Assembly: GCA_028285445.1 (NCBI GenBank)
Contig: JANQPQ010000004.1
Coordinates: 122,672 to 186,671 of the forward strand
Length of the DNA stretch: 64,000 nucleotides
Source: Cyclobacteriaceae bacterium
Lineage (GTDB): Bacteria; Bacteroidota; Bacteroidia; Cytophagales; Cyclobacteriaceae
Reading direction: 5' to 3'
Shown here: one piece after another, positions 34,852 through 43,683 of the stretch
How the letters are laid out: every line of letters begins with the position of its first letter
Numbering within the stretch: the stretch's first letter is position 1
Notes under the pieces: generated by a model
What the model was told of the DNA's origin: nothing
Databases searched by the model: none
Seen by the model: the letters and a program-made list of their open reading frames with translations, nothing else
Position numbers and translations under genes: made by a program

Positions 34852-35946
34852 ATGGCTAAAATAAAAGATGTCGTAACCCATTTGGAATCCATCGCTCCCG
34901 TGAGTTACCAAGAGGGCTATGACAACAGTGGGCTTATAACCGGTGATCGAGAATGGGAAGTTTCTGGAGTTATGATTACTCTGGACGCCATAGAGCATGT
35001 AATTGATGAGGCGATTGCCAAGGAGTGTAATATGGTGGTAGCACATCACCCAATAGTTTTCCAGGGATTGAAAAAGATAACCGGGCGCAATTACGTTGAG
35101 CGAACCATCATTAAAGCCATTAAAAATGATATAGCCATATACGCCATCCATACCAACTTAGATAACATCTCCCAAGGGGTAAATAAGAAGATCTGTGACA
35201 TACTGGACCTAGAGAAGGTAAAAATTCTTAGGCCCAAAGAAGGGACATTGTCAAAGTTGGTCACTTTCATACCCGTTGACGACACCGAAAAAGTACTGGA
35301 GGCCATGCACAATGTCGGTGCTGGAAACGTTGGGGAATATCATAATTGTAGCTTCAAGATTTTGGGTGAGGGAACTTTCAAGCCCTCCACAAGCGCTAAC
35401 CCATCCGTTGGCTCCATTGGAAATCAGGAAACTGTAAAAGAGAATCGGGTTGAAGTTTTGCTTCCTTCTCATCTTGAAAGCCAAATAGTTGCGGCTCTTA
35501 AGGCCGCACACCCATATGAGGAAGTTGCTTATTACCTACAATCTCTGCGAAACACCAATGACGAAGTTGGCTCTGGCATGGTAGGGAATTTGAAAGAGGA
35601 AATGCAGCCTGAAGACTTTTTATCCTACTTAAAAAATAGGATGAACCTCAAAGTGATTCGCCATACAAACTTAATTGCTCCAATTAAGACCGTTGCGGTG
35701 TGCGGCGGCGCTGGTAGGTTCCTGCTTCCAGATGCGGTAAGGTGTAATGCCGATATTTTTATCACTTCGGATTTCAAATACCACGAGTTCTTTGATGCGG
35801 ACGGGAAAATAGTGATTGCAGACATTGGACATTATGAAAGTGAGGCGTTTACAAAAGAATTGATTTCCGACCTATTAAGAGAAAAATTTAATAGCTTTGC
35901 AGTCAATTTGTCCGAAACTGTTACAAATCCTATCAATTACTATTAA
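34852..35946 (+). CDS. Nif3-like dinuclear metal-centre protein
   Basis: 364 aa: the long form of the family with a PII-like insertion (about 130-225) in the middle. Metal ligands are seen in VVAHHPIVFQGLKKI, IHTNLDN and, near the C-terminus, DIGHYESEAF. The family (YbgI, YqfO) forms hexameric rings with a two-metal site; annotated as GTP cyclohydrolase I type 2 homologue without firm proof. Followed by the zinc ribbon gene after 6 nt, an association conserved in Bacteroidota. Confidence 0.93.
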   Translation: MAKIKDVVTHLESIAPVSYQEGYDNSGLITGDREWEVSGVMITLDAIEHVIDEAIAKECNMVVAHHPIVFQGLKKITGRNYVERTIIKAIKNDIAIYAIHTNLDNISQGVNKKICDILDLEKVKILRPKEGTLSKLVTFIPVDDTEKVLEAMHNVGAGNVGEYHNCSFKILGEGTFKPSTSANPSVGSIGNQETVKENRVEVLLPSHLESQIVAALKAAHPYEEVAYYLQSLRNTNDEVGSGMVGNLKEEMQPEDFLSYLKNRMNLKVIRHTNLIAPIKTVAVCGGAGRFLLPDAVRCNADIFITSDFKYHEFFDADGKIVIADIGHYESEAFTKELISDLLREKFNSFAVNLSETVTNPINYY

Positions 35947-35952
35947 AATTTA

Positions 35953-36726
35953 ATGGAAACTACAGTACCGCAGAAGTTAGAAGCCCTAACGAAACTACAG
36001 AGCATAGATTCAAAACTTAACGACATTGTAAAAGTTAGAGGAGCGCTGCCTGACGAGGTTAGAGATCTGGAAGATGAAATAGCAGGCTACCAAACAAGAG
36101 TCGACAAGTTCAACCAGGAAGTTGACGAGTGTAACCAAGAAATTTCCGACAAGAAAACCGCCATCAAGGACTCTGAGAAGCTTATTAAGAAGTACGAGGA
36201 GCAGCAGATGAATGTGCGCAATAACCGTGAGTATGATGCTATCACAAAGGAGGTTGAACTTCAGCAATTGGAAATCCAAATCTCTGAGAAAAAGATAAAG
36301 GAAGCGGAAGGTAGAATTGAGGGTAAGAAAGAAGAAATAAAAGAAACACAATCAACGCTTAAGGAACGCAAAAAAGACCTGGACAGCAAGAAGGAAGAGC
36401 TTGATGTACTAACAAAAGAGAGCGAAACAGAGGAGAAAAAACTTAAGAAGGAAAGAGCAAAAGCAGCATCCAGCGTCGAGGAAAGACTACTTATCTCTTA
36501 CGATAGAATAAGGCTTAACGCCCGAAACGGGTTAGCAGTAGTTTCTGTAAAAAGAGGAGCCTGCGGGGGCTGCTTTAACGAAGTTCCCCCACAGCGACAA
36601 GCAGATATCAAAGACCGGAAAAAGTTAATCGTCTGCGAGCACTGTGGCAGAATCCTTGCAGATGTAGAGGTAGTTGAGGTTGAAGAAGTTAAGCCCAAAC
36701 GCACAACCAGAAGAAAAAAGGCTTAA
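35953..36726 (+). CDS. Coiled-coil C4-type zinc ribbon protein
   Basis: 257 aa. Residues 30-170 form a long charged coiled coil (heptads rich in K, E and Q); the C-terminal zinc ribbon uses C204-x2-C207 (RGACGGCFNEVPPQ) and C228-x2-C231 (IVCEHCGRIL), as in the PF02591 family, with a basic tail KPKRTTRRKKA. The family is linked to nucleic acid or flagellar regulation in other bacteria; in Bacteroidota it travels with Nif3. The TPR gene follows after 2 nt. Confidence 0.92.
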   Translation: METTVPQKLEALTKLQSIDSKLNDIVKVRGALPDEVRDLEDEIAGYQTRVDKFNQEVDECNQEISDKKTAIKDSEKLIKKYEEQQMNVRNNREYDAITKEVELQQLEIQISEKKIKEAEGRIEGKKEEIKETQSTLKERKKDLDSKKEELDVLTKESETEEKKLKKERAKAASSVEERLLISYDRIRLNARNGLAVVSVKRGACGGCFNEVPPQRQADIKDRKKLIVCEHCGRILADVEVVEVEEVKPKRTTRRKKA

Positions 36727-36728
36727 AG

Positions 36729-38240
36729 TTGTTTCAAAGGCATAAATATCAAGGGATAAGCTATGCTTATCCCTTTTTTATTTTATTCTTACTATGTACC
36801 CAATTCAAGAGTTTTGGGCAAAGTTGGGCCTTTGATCAAACAGCTCTCCAAACCTATCGCTCAATCTTAAATTTGCAAATTGACGATGCCAGGTCGCAAC
36901 TGCGCCTCGATAACCCCGAAGCCATATCCAATTACTCCGACCTCTACCTCTCTACACTTGCCGCTACTTTAGAAATACTAATATCAGGCGACAAAACACT
37001 ACTTTCTCCTTACGACAGCTTGGTGGACACTCATTTGGATATTCTAGACCAAACAAAATCGGATGATCCCCATCTTCTACTATATAGCAGCGAAATCGAA
37101 TTGCAATCGGGGTTGGTGCGATTGCAATTTGGAGAGGAGTTTGCCGCGGCCTGGAAAATACGAAGGGCATATAGGCAGATATCTGAGAATCAAAAGGAAT
37201 ATCCGGACTTCGTAGCTAACCACAAAACAATGGGGCTGCTTCACGCTATGATCGGCTCGGTACCCAGCAAGTATGGTTGGATACTTGCACTGCTGGGGCT
37301 GGAAGGAAGTATAGAGCAAGGGCTGGCCGAGTTGGAAATTGTCGCAAAGGGCAACAACATATTTACCACCGAAGCCAAATTATTAATAAGCTTCATAGAA
37401 GGTTACATCTTACAGCAGCCTGCACAAGCGGTTTCTCGTGCAAATGAAGTCTATCAAGACAACCCCGAAAGCCTGCTAATGCGCTACGTATTTGCATTAT
37501 TGCTCATGAAAAATAATCAATCAGCATTGGCGTTGCCCTTGTTAGAAAGTGCTGAACCTAATCCCTTGGGCTATCTGGCTTTTCACTCACTTTCATATTT
37601 AAAGGGCGAAATCTACCTACAACAAGGTAACTACGAGCAAGCCAGAAGCGCCTTCAGGGACTTCATTCAAAACCATCAGGGAGAGAGCTATATTAAAGAT
37701 GCCCACTACAAACTGTTCTTAGGTTATCACCTGGCGGGCCTGGAGAATCAAGCTAAGGAGCAATTCCAAATGGCGAAAAGGATACCTACAACCAATTCGG
37801 AGGCCGATAAGCACGCTCACCGATCATTGCAAAGCGATGAATTTCCAAGTACCATTATTATGAAAATCAGGCTGGCAACGGATGGCGGATTTTACGCCAT
37901 GGCCGATTCCCTTATTTTGAGGGCTTCAATGCAGAGGTTTACCAAAGAAAAAGACGGTGTGGAGTTTGCTTATCGTCAAGCCCGTTTAGCACACAAAAGA
38001 GGGCAGGTTGAAGCTGCAAAGGAGCTTTACCAACAAACTATCGAAAGTGCCGGAAACAATAATTGGTATTTTCCTGCAAACTCCGCCCTTCAGCTTGGCT
38101 ACTTGCATATGAATGAGGGTGATTTTGCCGAAGCTGAAGTAAGTTTTAAAGCGGCTATCTCTTATCGTAACCATGAGTATCAACGTAGCATTGAGAACAA
38201 AGCAAGGACTGCTTTGAGATCAATTAAGAAAAAGCTGTGA
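36729..38240 (+). CDS. Exported tetratricopeptide repeat protein
   Basis: 503 aa with a TTG start at 36729, needed to give the signal peptide a basic n-region (FQRHKYQG) before the core YPFFILFLLCTQF and cleavage after FKSFGQ. The mature part begins WAFDQTALQTYRSILNLQID and is helical, with TPR units recognisable around residues 290-330 (LGYLAFHSLSYLKGEIYLQQ, then NYEQARSAFRDF) and 455-500 (ALQLGYLHMNEGDFAEAEVS). A perfect intrinsic terminator (36751-36779) overlaps the signal-peptide codons, so expression may need ribosome movement or readthrough. Role unknown. Confidence 0.85.
   Translation: MFQRHKYQGISYAYPFFILFLLCTQFKSFGQSWAFDQTALQTYRSILNLQIDDARSQLRLDNPEAISNYSDLYLSTLAATLEILISGDKTLLSPYDSLVDTHLDILDQTKSDDPHLLLYSSEIELQSGLVRLQFGEEFAAAWKIRRAYRQISENQKEYPDFVANHKTMGLLHAMIGSVPSKYGWILALLGLEGSIEQGLAELEIVAKGNNIFTTEAKLLISFIEGYILQQPAQAVSRANEVYQDNPESLLMRYVFALLLMKNNQSALALPLLESAEPNPLGYLAFHSLSYLKGEIYLQQGNYEQARSAFRDFIQNHQGESYIKDAHYKLFLGYHLAGLENQAKEQFQMAKRIPTTNSEADKHAHRSLQSDEFPSTIIMKIRLATDGGFYAMADSLILRASMQRFTKEKDGVEFAYRQARLAHKRGQVEAAKELYQQTIESAGNNNWYFPANSALQLGYLHMNEGDFAEAEVSFKAAISYRNHEYQRSIENKARTALRSIKKKL
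36751..36779 (+). terminator. Intrinsic terminator inside the TPR coding sequence
   Basis: Perfect 11-bp stem AAGGGATAAGC / GCTTATCCCTT with a 3-nt loop (TAT), directly followed by T-rich sequence. It lies 24 nt after the zinc ribbon stop codon, where a terminator for the Nif3-zinc ribbon operon is expected, but within codons 8-17 of the TPR gene. Confidence 0.8.
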
Positions 38241-38288
38241 TTCTGGAGAAATTGCCCACTAACAGCATCTCATAAAATCTTGGAATTA

Positions 38289-38912
38289 TTAGTTCCACTT
38301 TTCAAGGTGCTTCGTATCATTAAAAGTGGTGATCCTAAACATAGACCCAGTATAGTGCAATACATAAAGGCCTAAGTTTTGGTGATCAAATACATCCATT
38401 CTCGCAAGGGGATAGCCCAGCAATTGGCACAGTAAAATACGCATAGCGCGGCCATGCATACATATTAATACCGTCTTTTCATCATCCTTTGACATAATCT
38501 CCTTTAACGCTTCAGCCTGACGTGCAGAGACATCCTCAGGACTTTCACCCCCCTCAATAGCGTAGGTCACCTCCCCTGCCTGCCAGCGGCCGAGTACTTC
38601 CTCGTAATAGTTATCGTCAAACTCGCTGAAAGCCTTTCCTTCCCGTTCGCCCCAATCGATTTCATTTAAACCAGCCAGGGGCTTATGTGGATGGCCTTGG
38701 TTCAAAAAGGGCTCTACGGACTGAATGCTTCGCCTTAGCTGGGAGGTATAAACCTTAGATGGCTTCAAATCAGAGTACGCATCAAAGAACAGCTGCGCCT
38801 GTAGTCTGCCCGTCTCATTCAAGTCTGAGTCAACGCCACTGCCCTGAACCACCCCGATTTTATTGAAATCAGTTTCTCCGTGCCTTACCAGGTATATTTT
38901 TTTGATACTCAA
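38289..38912 (-). CDS. Histidine phosphatase (phosphoglycerate mutase-like)
   Basis: 207 aa with a TTG start giving the family N-terminus SIKKIYLVRHGETDFNKIG (R10-H11-G12, catalytic His11). The second conserved His is in VLICMHGRAMRILLCQLLG, and the acid in GLNEIDWGEREGKAF. Broad-specificity branch-2 histidine phosphatase; substrate cannot be told. Divergent from the thioesterase/men operon, with about 50 bp between the starts. Confidence 0.93.
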   Translation of the reverse strand: MSIKKIYLVRHGETDFNKIGVVQGSGVDSDLNETGRLQAQLFFDAYSDLKPSKVYTSQLRRSIQSVEPFLNQGHPHKPLAGLNEIDWGEREGKAFSEFDDNYYEEVLGRWQAGEVTYAIEGGESPEDVSARQAEALKEIMSKDDEKTVLICMHGRAMRILLCQLLGYPLARMDVFDHQNLGLYVLHYTGSMFRITTFNDTKHLEKWN

Positions 38913-38963
38913 TTTTCGGCTATTTTTGTCCGCACCGCAAAACTAATACAATTCCCCATACCT

Positions 38964-39389
38964 ATGTTTCCCGAATCAGTCACCACTCAGTTCCTGCAAA
39001 ATTTGGGAAAGGGCTCAATGGTAGAACACCTGGGAATAGAGTTTCTTGAAATAGGTTCTGATTACATTACCGCCCGCATGCCAGTAGACCACCGTACACA
39101 GCAACCTTTCGGTTTGCTTCATGGCGGTGCAAGTGCCACGCTGGCGGAAACACTGGGTAGTGTTGGAGCGACTTGTACCATCAATCCGGAAGAAAAACTG
39201 TGTGTGGGCCTGGAAATCAATGTCAATCATATCAAGAGTATTAAGAACGGTTATGTCGTGGGTACCACCAGACCCATTCATATCGGCGGACGCACCCAAG
39301 TCTGGGAAATTCGCATAGAGGCGGAAAACGATGGCACCCTGATTAGCGTTAGTAGACTAACATTGGCCGTTATAGATCGCAAATCTTGA
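38964..39389 (+). CDS. Hotdog-fold thioesterase, probable DHNA-CoA thioesterase
   Basis: 141 aa from the ATG at 38964; the frame is open upstream but that part overlaps the divergent gene's start region. The PaaI/hotdog signature FGLLHGGASATLAETLGS is at about 49-66 with the catalytic-type Glu62. Position 13 nt upstream of menF and in line with menD suggests it hydrolyses 1,4-dihydroxy-2-naphthoyl-CoA in menaquinone synthesis (MenI role); this is inferred from context. A general acyl-CoA thioesterase is the alternative. Confidence 0.88.
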   Translation: MFPESVTTQFLQNLGKGSMVEHLGIEFLEIGSDYITARMPVDHRTQQPFGLLHGGASATLAETLGSVGATCTINPEEKLCVGLEINVNHIKSIKNGYVVGTTRPIHIGGRTQVWEIRIEAENDGTLISVSRLTLAVIDRKS

Positions 39390-39402
39390 TTTCAAGATAT
39401 CC

Positions 39403-40623
39403 ATGCAGCAACAAACCCTAGCCACAGAAGATCTTCAGCCTAAGGAAGTTATCAGGGCTCTCTCCTCTTATGCTAATACCAACGCTATGGCGGTTGCCTT
39501 GTGGCGCTCGCCAAACAGCACAAATAGCAATCTCATAATCGATACCTCAGGATCCGCAATAATCGAGGAAGAAGATCTTGAAGATTTGTTAGGAGGGTTT
39601 TTGTTTTCACCTTTTTCTCCCAAGGGAGATAAGCGGTTTATTAATGCCAACATTAGCTTTTGCAGTGCTGATAAACACTATCATACCACTGCAGGCCAAT
39701 TGGAAGTAAATGAATCAATTAATGATTTTCTCAGAGGTTGGAGTTCGAACCAATCTCTAGCTCCATTTCCAAAATCCGCAAAGACCTTTAGCAAGGATTC
39801 GTGCTCCAGGCAAGATTACCTGAACTACGTTGAAGATTGTATAAACCAAATTAAGCGAGGTACATTCCAAAAGATAGTTCCGGCCCGTTACAAATTGGCT
39901 CAACTTAATCCAGATATAGATTTGATCGCAGTTTTTGAGGATCTGGCGGAGAAGTATCCCAATGCCTTCGTATCTCTGGTGGCTATTCCGGAAGTCGGGA
40001 CATGGATTGGGGCCACCCCAGAGTTACTACTAAGTACTGATGAAAACGACTTGTTTGTAACATCTTCTTTGGCAGGCACGCAGCCTTTAGACATAGATAA
40101 ATCCTTGGTGGAAATGCCATGGACTCAAAAGGAGATTGAAGAACAAGCCATGGTAAGCAGATACATTATTAATTGCTTTAAGACTATACGGCTACGGGAG
40201 TTTGAAGAAGATGGGCCAAAAACTGTCAAAGCCGGCAATCTGGTTCACTTAAAAACAACTTTCCAAGTGGATATGAAAGCCACCAATTTTCCAAATCTGG
40301 GTTCGGTGATGTTAGGGTTGCTACATCCAACATCGGCTATTTGTGGCATGCCAATGGCGCCAGCCATGGAATTCATTGAAGATAATGAAGGCTTCGAAAG
40401 AGAATTTTATAGTGGATATTTGGGGCCTGTAAATCTAGGACGACAAACCCAACTCTACGTAAATCTTAGGTCAATGCAAGTCTCGGAAATCAACGCCGTT
40501 ATATATGCTGGTGCCGGTGTTACCTCCTACTCAAGTCCAGAAAAAGAGTGGGAAGAGACTGAAATGAAGTGCAATACTCTACTGGATATTCTATCTCAAT
40601 TTTCTCACAATCACCAGAGTTAG
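39403..40623 (+). CDS. menF: Isochorismate synthase
   Basis: 406 aa. The chorismate-binding domain fills the C-terminal 270 residues: FQKIVPARYKLAQ, IPEVGTWIGATPELLL, SSLAGTQPL, GNLVHLKTTFQ, MLGLLHPTSAICGMPMAPAM and YSGYLGPVNLG. It converts chorismate to isochorismate, the first committed step to menaquinone; placement directly before menD supports MenF over a siderophore-type EntC. The stop is 63 nt before the menD start. Confidence 0.93.
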   Translation: MQQQTLATEDLQPKEVIRALSSYANTNAMAVALWRSPNSTNSNLIIDTSGSAIIEEEDLEDLLGGFLFSPFSPKGDKRFINANISFCSADKHYHTTAGQLEVNESINDFLRGWSSNQSLAPFPKSAKTFSKDSCSRQDYLNYVEDCINQIKRGTFQKIVPARYKLAQLNPDIDLIAVFEDLAEKYPNAFVSLVAIPEVGTWIGATPELLLSTDENDLFVTSSLAGTQPLDIDKSLVEMPWTQKEIEEQAMVSRYIINCFKTIRLREFEEDGPKTVKAGNLVHLKTTFQVDMKATNFPNLGSVMLGLLHPTSAICGMPMAPAMEFIEDNEGFEREFYSGYLGPVNLGRQTQLYVNLRSMQVSEINAVIYAGAGVTSYSSPEKEWEETEMKCNTLLDILSQFSHNHQS

Positions 40624-40686
40624 GTTGATCAGACCGGTTTATTCTCAATCATATCTTATTATTGCTGTTGAATATCAATTGAAAAA

Positions 40687-42387
40687 TTGAGTATACAGCC
40701 TATCGCCGATATCGCATCTCTTTGTGCAAAGGCCGGGGTAGAGAACGCCATACTTTCCCCAGGTTCTCGATGTGCTCCATTAACCATCGCTTTTGTTAGG
40801 CACCCTAACATAAGAACAAGGACAATTTCCGATGAGCGTTCAGCAGCTTTCATCGCGTTGGGTATGGCAGCAGAGAGTGACAAGCCAGTAGTATTAATAT
40901 GTACTTCTGGAACCGCCGTACTTAATTACGGACCAGCCGTCGCCGAAGCATTTTTTAAGCGAATACCGCTGGTAGTTCTTACTGCCGACAGACCACCAGA
41001 GTGGATTGGGCAGCAGGATGGTCAAACTATTTATCAGGATAATGTATTTGGCAAACATGTAAAGTTTAGTGCAAACCTTCCTACCGAAAGAGACCAGCCC
41101 AGCGTCCGTAAGCAGGTTCAGCAAACAATTTCAGAAGCATTGTCCGTAGCTCAAATCGCCCAACCTGGGCCTGTGCATATTAATATTCCATTTCGAGAGC
41201 CGTTTTATCCAAGCCCTGATGACAAGTTGATTTACGAAAATCCTACTCCTGCATCAATACATGAAGAAAACCATGAGCTATCAGATAGTGAATGGGGCGA
41301 AATACTCGAAAAATGGAATAACAACAATAGAAAGCTAATTGTTGCTGGTCAGGGAAAAACTGACAACCTCCTGATTTCCATCCTTTGTACTGTTACAGAG
41401 GAGCATTCTGTGCCATTAGTTGCCGATATACTAACCAACCTGCATGGCTGCCCGAAAGCTGTTAAGAACCCCGATGTGTTTTTGCTCCCCTGGGTAAAGG
41501 ATAATGATCCTTCTCTGCCACCAAATTTGCTGATAACCATTGGTGATTCTACCATTTCTAAGAACCTAAAACTCTTCCTTCGTAGTTGTGAGATTGAGGA
41601 GCACTGGCACATTCAAACCGGAGATTTCCCTCCTGACCCATTTCAATCAATAACCAAACACTTACCAATTTTACCTAGTGCCTTTTTATCTGAGTTAGTC
41701 AAGAGGGCAGCAAGTCCATCTTCGGAACAGAAAGACTATTTTGAATTGTGGCAAGATAGAGAGAAAGCAGCTAGCGACTTGGTACAGGAATTCACCAAAA
41801 ATTGCGAATGGGGCGAATTCAAAGCTACCGCAGAAGTGTTGGCAAACTTGCCGGACTGTAAACTACATCTCGCTAACAGCATGCCAGTCAGGCTAGCTAA
41901 CTTCGTAGGAATGCAGAACTCCAGAACTGAAATCTATTCCAATCGTGGTACTAGCGGAATAGATGGCTGCACCAGCACTGCTGTTGGGGCAAGTTTTGTC
42001 ACTGAAAAACTGGTTGTATTATTAACCGGAGATATGGCCTTCTTTTACGATCGAAATGCTTTTTGGCACAATTACCGAATAGAGAATCTGAGAATTGTAT
42101 TACTCAATAATCATGCTGGGGGGATATTCGGCGTAATTGACGGACCAAGTGATCATCCGGAATTGGAGGAATATTTTGAGACAAAGCAAGCACTTACTGC
42201 TAAACATCTTTGTGAAGAGTTTGATTTAGAATACTACTTTTGCCCCGATGCCGAGTCTTTAGCCACTAGCCTAGCCGGCTTTTTTGAATCTGGCAGTGGG
42301 CCTAAGGTGTTGGAGATAGAGACAAACAATAACTCCAACAAACGAGTTTTCCAGGAGTTCAAGAAGAGAATAAGTAAACTTGCTTAG
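40687..42387 (+). CDS. menD: SEPHCHC synthase MenD
   Basis: 566 aa with a TTG start; the first residues (SIQPIADIASLCAKAGVENAI) match the family start. Visible: LSPGSRCAPLTIAF, ISDERSAAFIALGMA, VLICTSGTAVLNYGPAV, and the thiamine diphosphate/metal region LTGDMAFFYDRNAFWH with VLLNNHAGGIFG. It adds a succinyl-semialdehyde unit from 2-oxoglutarate to isochorismate. MenH, MenC, MenB and MenA are not next to it; menE follows about 1.3 kb later. Confidence 0.96.
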   Translation: MSIQPIADIASLCAKAGVENAILSPGSRCAPLTIAFVRHPNIRTRTISDERSAAFIALGMAAESDKPVVLICTSGTAVLNYGPAVAEAFFKRIPLVVLTADRPPEWIGQQDGQTIYQDNVFGKHVKFSANLPTERDQPSVRKQVQQTISEALSVAQIAQPGPVHINIPFREPFYPSPDDKLIYENPTPASIHEENHELSDSEWGEILEKWNNNNRKLIVAGQGKTDNLLISILCTVTEEHSVPLVADILTNLHGCPKAVKNPDVFLLPWVKDNDPSLPPNLLITIGDSTISKNLKLFLRSCEIEEHWHIQTGDFPPDPFQSITKHLPILPSAFLSELVKRAASPSSEQKDYFELWQDREKAASDLVQEFTKNCEWGEFKATAEVLANLPDCKLHLANSMPVRLANFVGMQNSRTEIYSNRGTSGIDGCTSTAVGASFVTEKLVVLLTGDMAFFYDRNAFWHNYRIENLRIVLLNNHAGGIFGVIDGPSDHPELEEYFETKQALTAKHLCEEFDLEYYFCPDAESLATSLAGFFESGSGPKVLEIETNNNSNKRVFQEFKKRISKLA

Positions 42388-42403
42388 GTATTAGTTCAGT
42401 ACA

Positions 42404-42436
42404 ATAAAAAAATCCACCCCGAAACCGAGATGGATT
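42404..42436 (-). terminator. Intrinsic terminator of the outer-membrane protein gene
   Basis: On the - strand AATCCATCTCG / CGGGGTGGATT pair (11 positions with two G-U) around GTTT, followed by a run of T. It serves the 177-aa beta-barrel gene; no T-run follows on the + strand, so menD probably does not use it well. Confidence 0.65.
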
Positions 42437-42459
42437 CTTAAAATTACTTTTTTCTAGTC

Positions 42460-42993
42460 TTAGAAAGCTAAACCGATGGTAAAACCAATCCTCAAACCAA
42501 AGCCATCAAAAGCTCCTGTGTCGAAAGAATCAGTACCAGACGTGACTTTAATATCTCCACTTGCGTAGCTTGGTCCGAGAAAGGCTTCAAATGTGATTTT
42601 CTCTTTGAAAAGCCATTGTCTACCAACTATTAATCCTCCACCAAAGGTAGAGAGCTCCGCCTCATCTCCCGTAATTTCTTCTTCAAGTGTGAAATTCTGA
42701 TAACGTAGAAATGGTGCTACGAAAAAGCCGTCGGGAGCATCGGTATCAGAAAGGTAGAACCTTACTTCCGGTGTAATCCCAATGCCAGTGAACTTGGTAT
42801 CAGAAACTGAGGCACCAGTATAGAAAAATCCCAATTGCGCACTCTTATCAGCCGCGAAAGCATTTTCATACTGAACATTAATAGTCTGAAAAATCGGGCT
42901 AATAAAGTTGATCTTAATTGCGTTGGATTGGGCATTGGCCACAGTTGCAAACAATACCAAAGTAATTACAGCTAAAAAGGGTTTAAATCTCAT
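42460..42993 (-). CDS. Outer-membrane beta-barrel protein (DUF3575-like)
   Basis: 177 aa from the ATG at 42993, which begins the signal peptide MRFKPFLAVITLVLFATVAN AQ; upstream in-frame codons add only a polar extension. The mature part starts NAIKINFISPIFQTINVQYE and shows eight-strand type alternation, with GITPEVRFYLSD, PFLRYQNF, GGLIVGRQWLF and the terminal GFTIGLAF. A small outer-membrane barrel of unknown role, inserted on the opposite strand between menD and menE. Confidence 0.82.
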   Translation of the reverse strand: MRFKPFLAVITLVLFATVANAQSNAIKINFISPIFQTINVQYENAFAADKSAQLGFFYTGASVSDTKFTGIGITPEVRFYLSDTDAPDGFFVAPFLRYQNFTLEEEITGDEAELSTFGGGLIVGRQWLFKEKITFEAFLGPSYASGDIKVTSGTDSFDTGAFDGFGLRIGFTIGLAF

Positions 42994-43046
42994 AGTAGAT
43001 AATTTAGTTCTGGTCATTCTACCCAATTTAGTGCCATAAATGCAAC

Positions 43047-43070
43047 AAAAAAAGGAGCAATTGCTCCTTT
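43047..43070 (-). terminator. Intrinsic terminator of the DUF5684 gene
   Basis: AAAGGAGCAATTGCTCCTTT is a perfect 20-bp palindrome (43051-43070). On the - strand it is followed by seven T, as expected after the membrane protein gene ending at 43097. Confidence 0.8.
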
Positions 43071-43096
43071 CTTATATAAAGGGTAGAATTATTCCC

Positions 43097-43504
43097 TTAT
43101 ATCTCGGCATTATTGGCTGCATTGGTTCCAGCATCTACTCCAACATACTGCGCGCTTCCGAAGCCCAAATAGGGATAAAATATAAATGGCAGGAGAATAA
43201 GGCCTATTGTAACACCCACTCCCTGACCAAAGGATAGCGATAAACGATGGACAATAATGATCATGATTACGATGTTCACAAAGGGGATTAAATACAATAG
43301 AATCCACCATACTGGCTTCTCCACAATCTCCAACAATACGATGATGTTGTAGATTGGAACAATTGCGGCCCAACCAGGCTTACCTGCCTTAGCGAAGATC
43401 TTCCAATAGGCAGCAATCATCACGACAAGAATTACCAGGTAAAAAATGAGAACACCGGTTCCGAGGGCTCCAAAGAGAGCACTCATACCATCTAAGTTTT
43501 CCAT
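43097..43504 (-). CDS. DUF5684-type small membrane protein
   Basis: 135 aa from the ATG at 43504 (MENLDGMSALFG); the upstream part of the frame has no membrane-protein features. Four hydrophobic segments: VLIFYLVILVVMIAAYW, WAAIVPIYNIIVLLEIV, WWILLYLIPFVNIVIMIIIV and VTIGLILLPFIFYPYLGFG. The pattern KAGKPGWAAIVPIYN is the mark of the DUF5684/signal-peptidase-I-associated family. Function unknown. Lies between menD and menE on the other strand. Confidence 0.8.
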   Translation of the reverse strand: MENLDGMSALFGALGTGVLIFYLVILVVMIAAYWKIFAKAGKPGWAAIVPIYNIIVLLEIVEKPVWWILLYLIPFVNIVIMIIIVHRLSLSFGQGVGVTIGLILLPFIFYPYLGFGSAQYVGVDAGTNAANNAEI

Positions 43505-43683
43505 AAGTTTGGTTAATTTGGTTGACAACAAATGATTTGACTGGCACAAAGTCGGTATAATGCCTTAGAAATAAAAATGGCAACTGCCTGGCACCTGTCA
43601 ATTTTGGTTACAATTACTCTACAAAGGTTCGTTGCCCGTATTGCATTCATCAGCAAATCAAGTCACAATTCCAGTTTAATGAA

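Noticed and set aside
42404-42436. Hairpin as terminator of menD
   Set aside because: The T-run is on the - strand only; it serves the outer-membrane protein gene.
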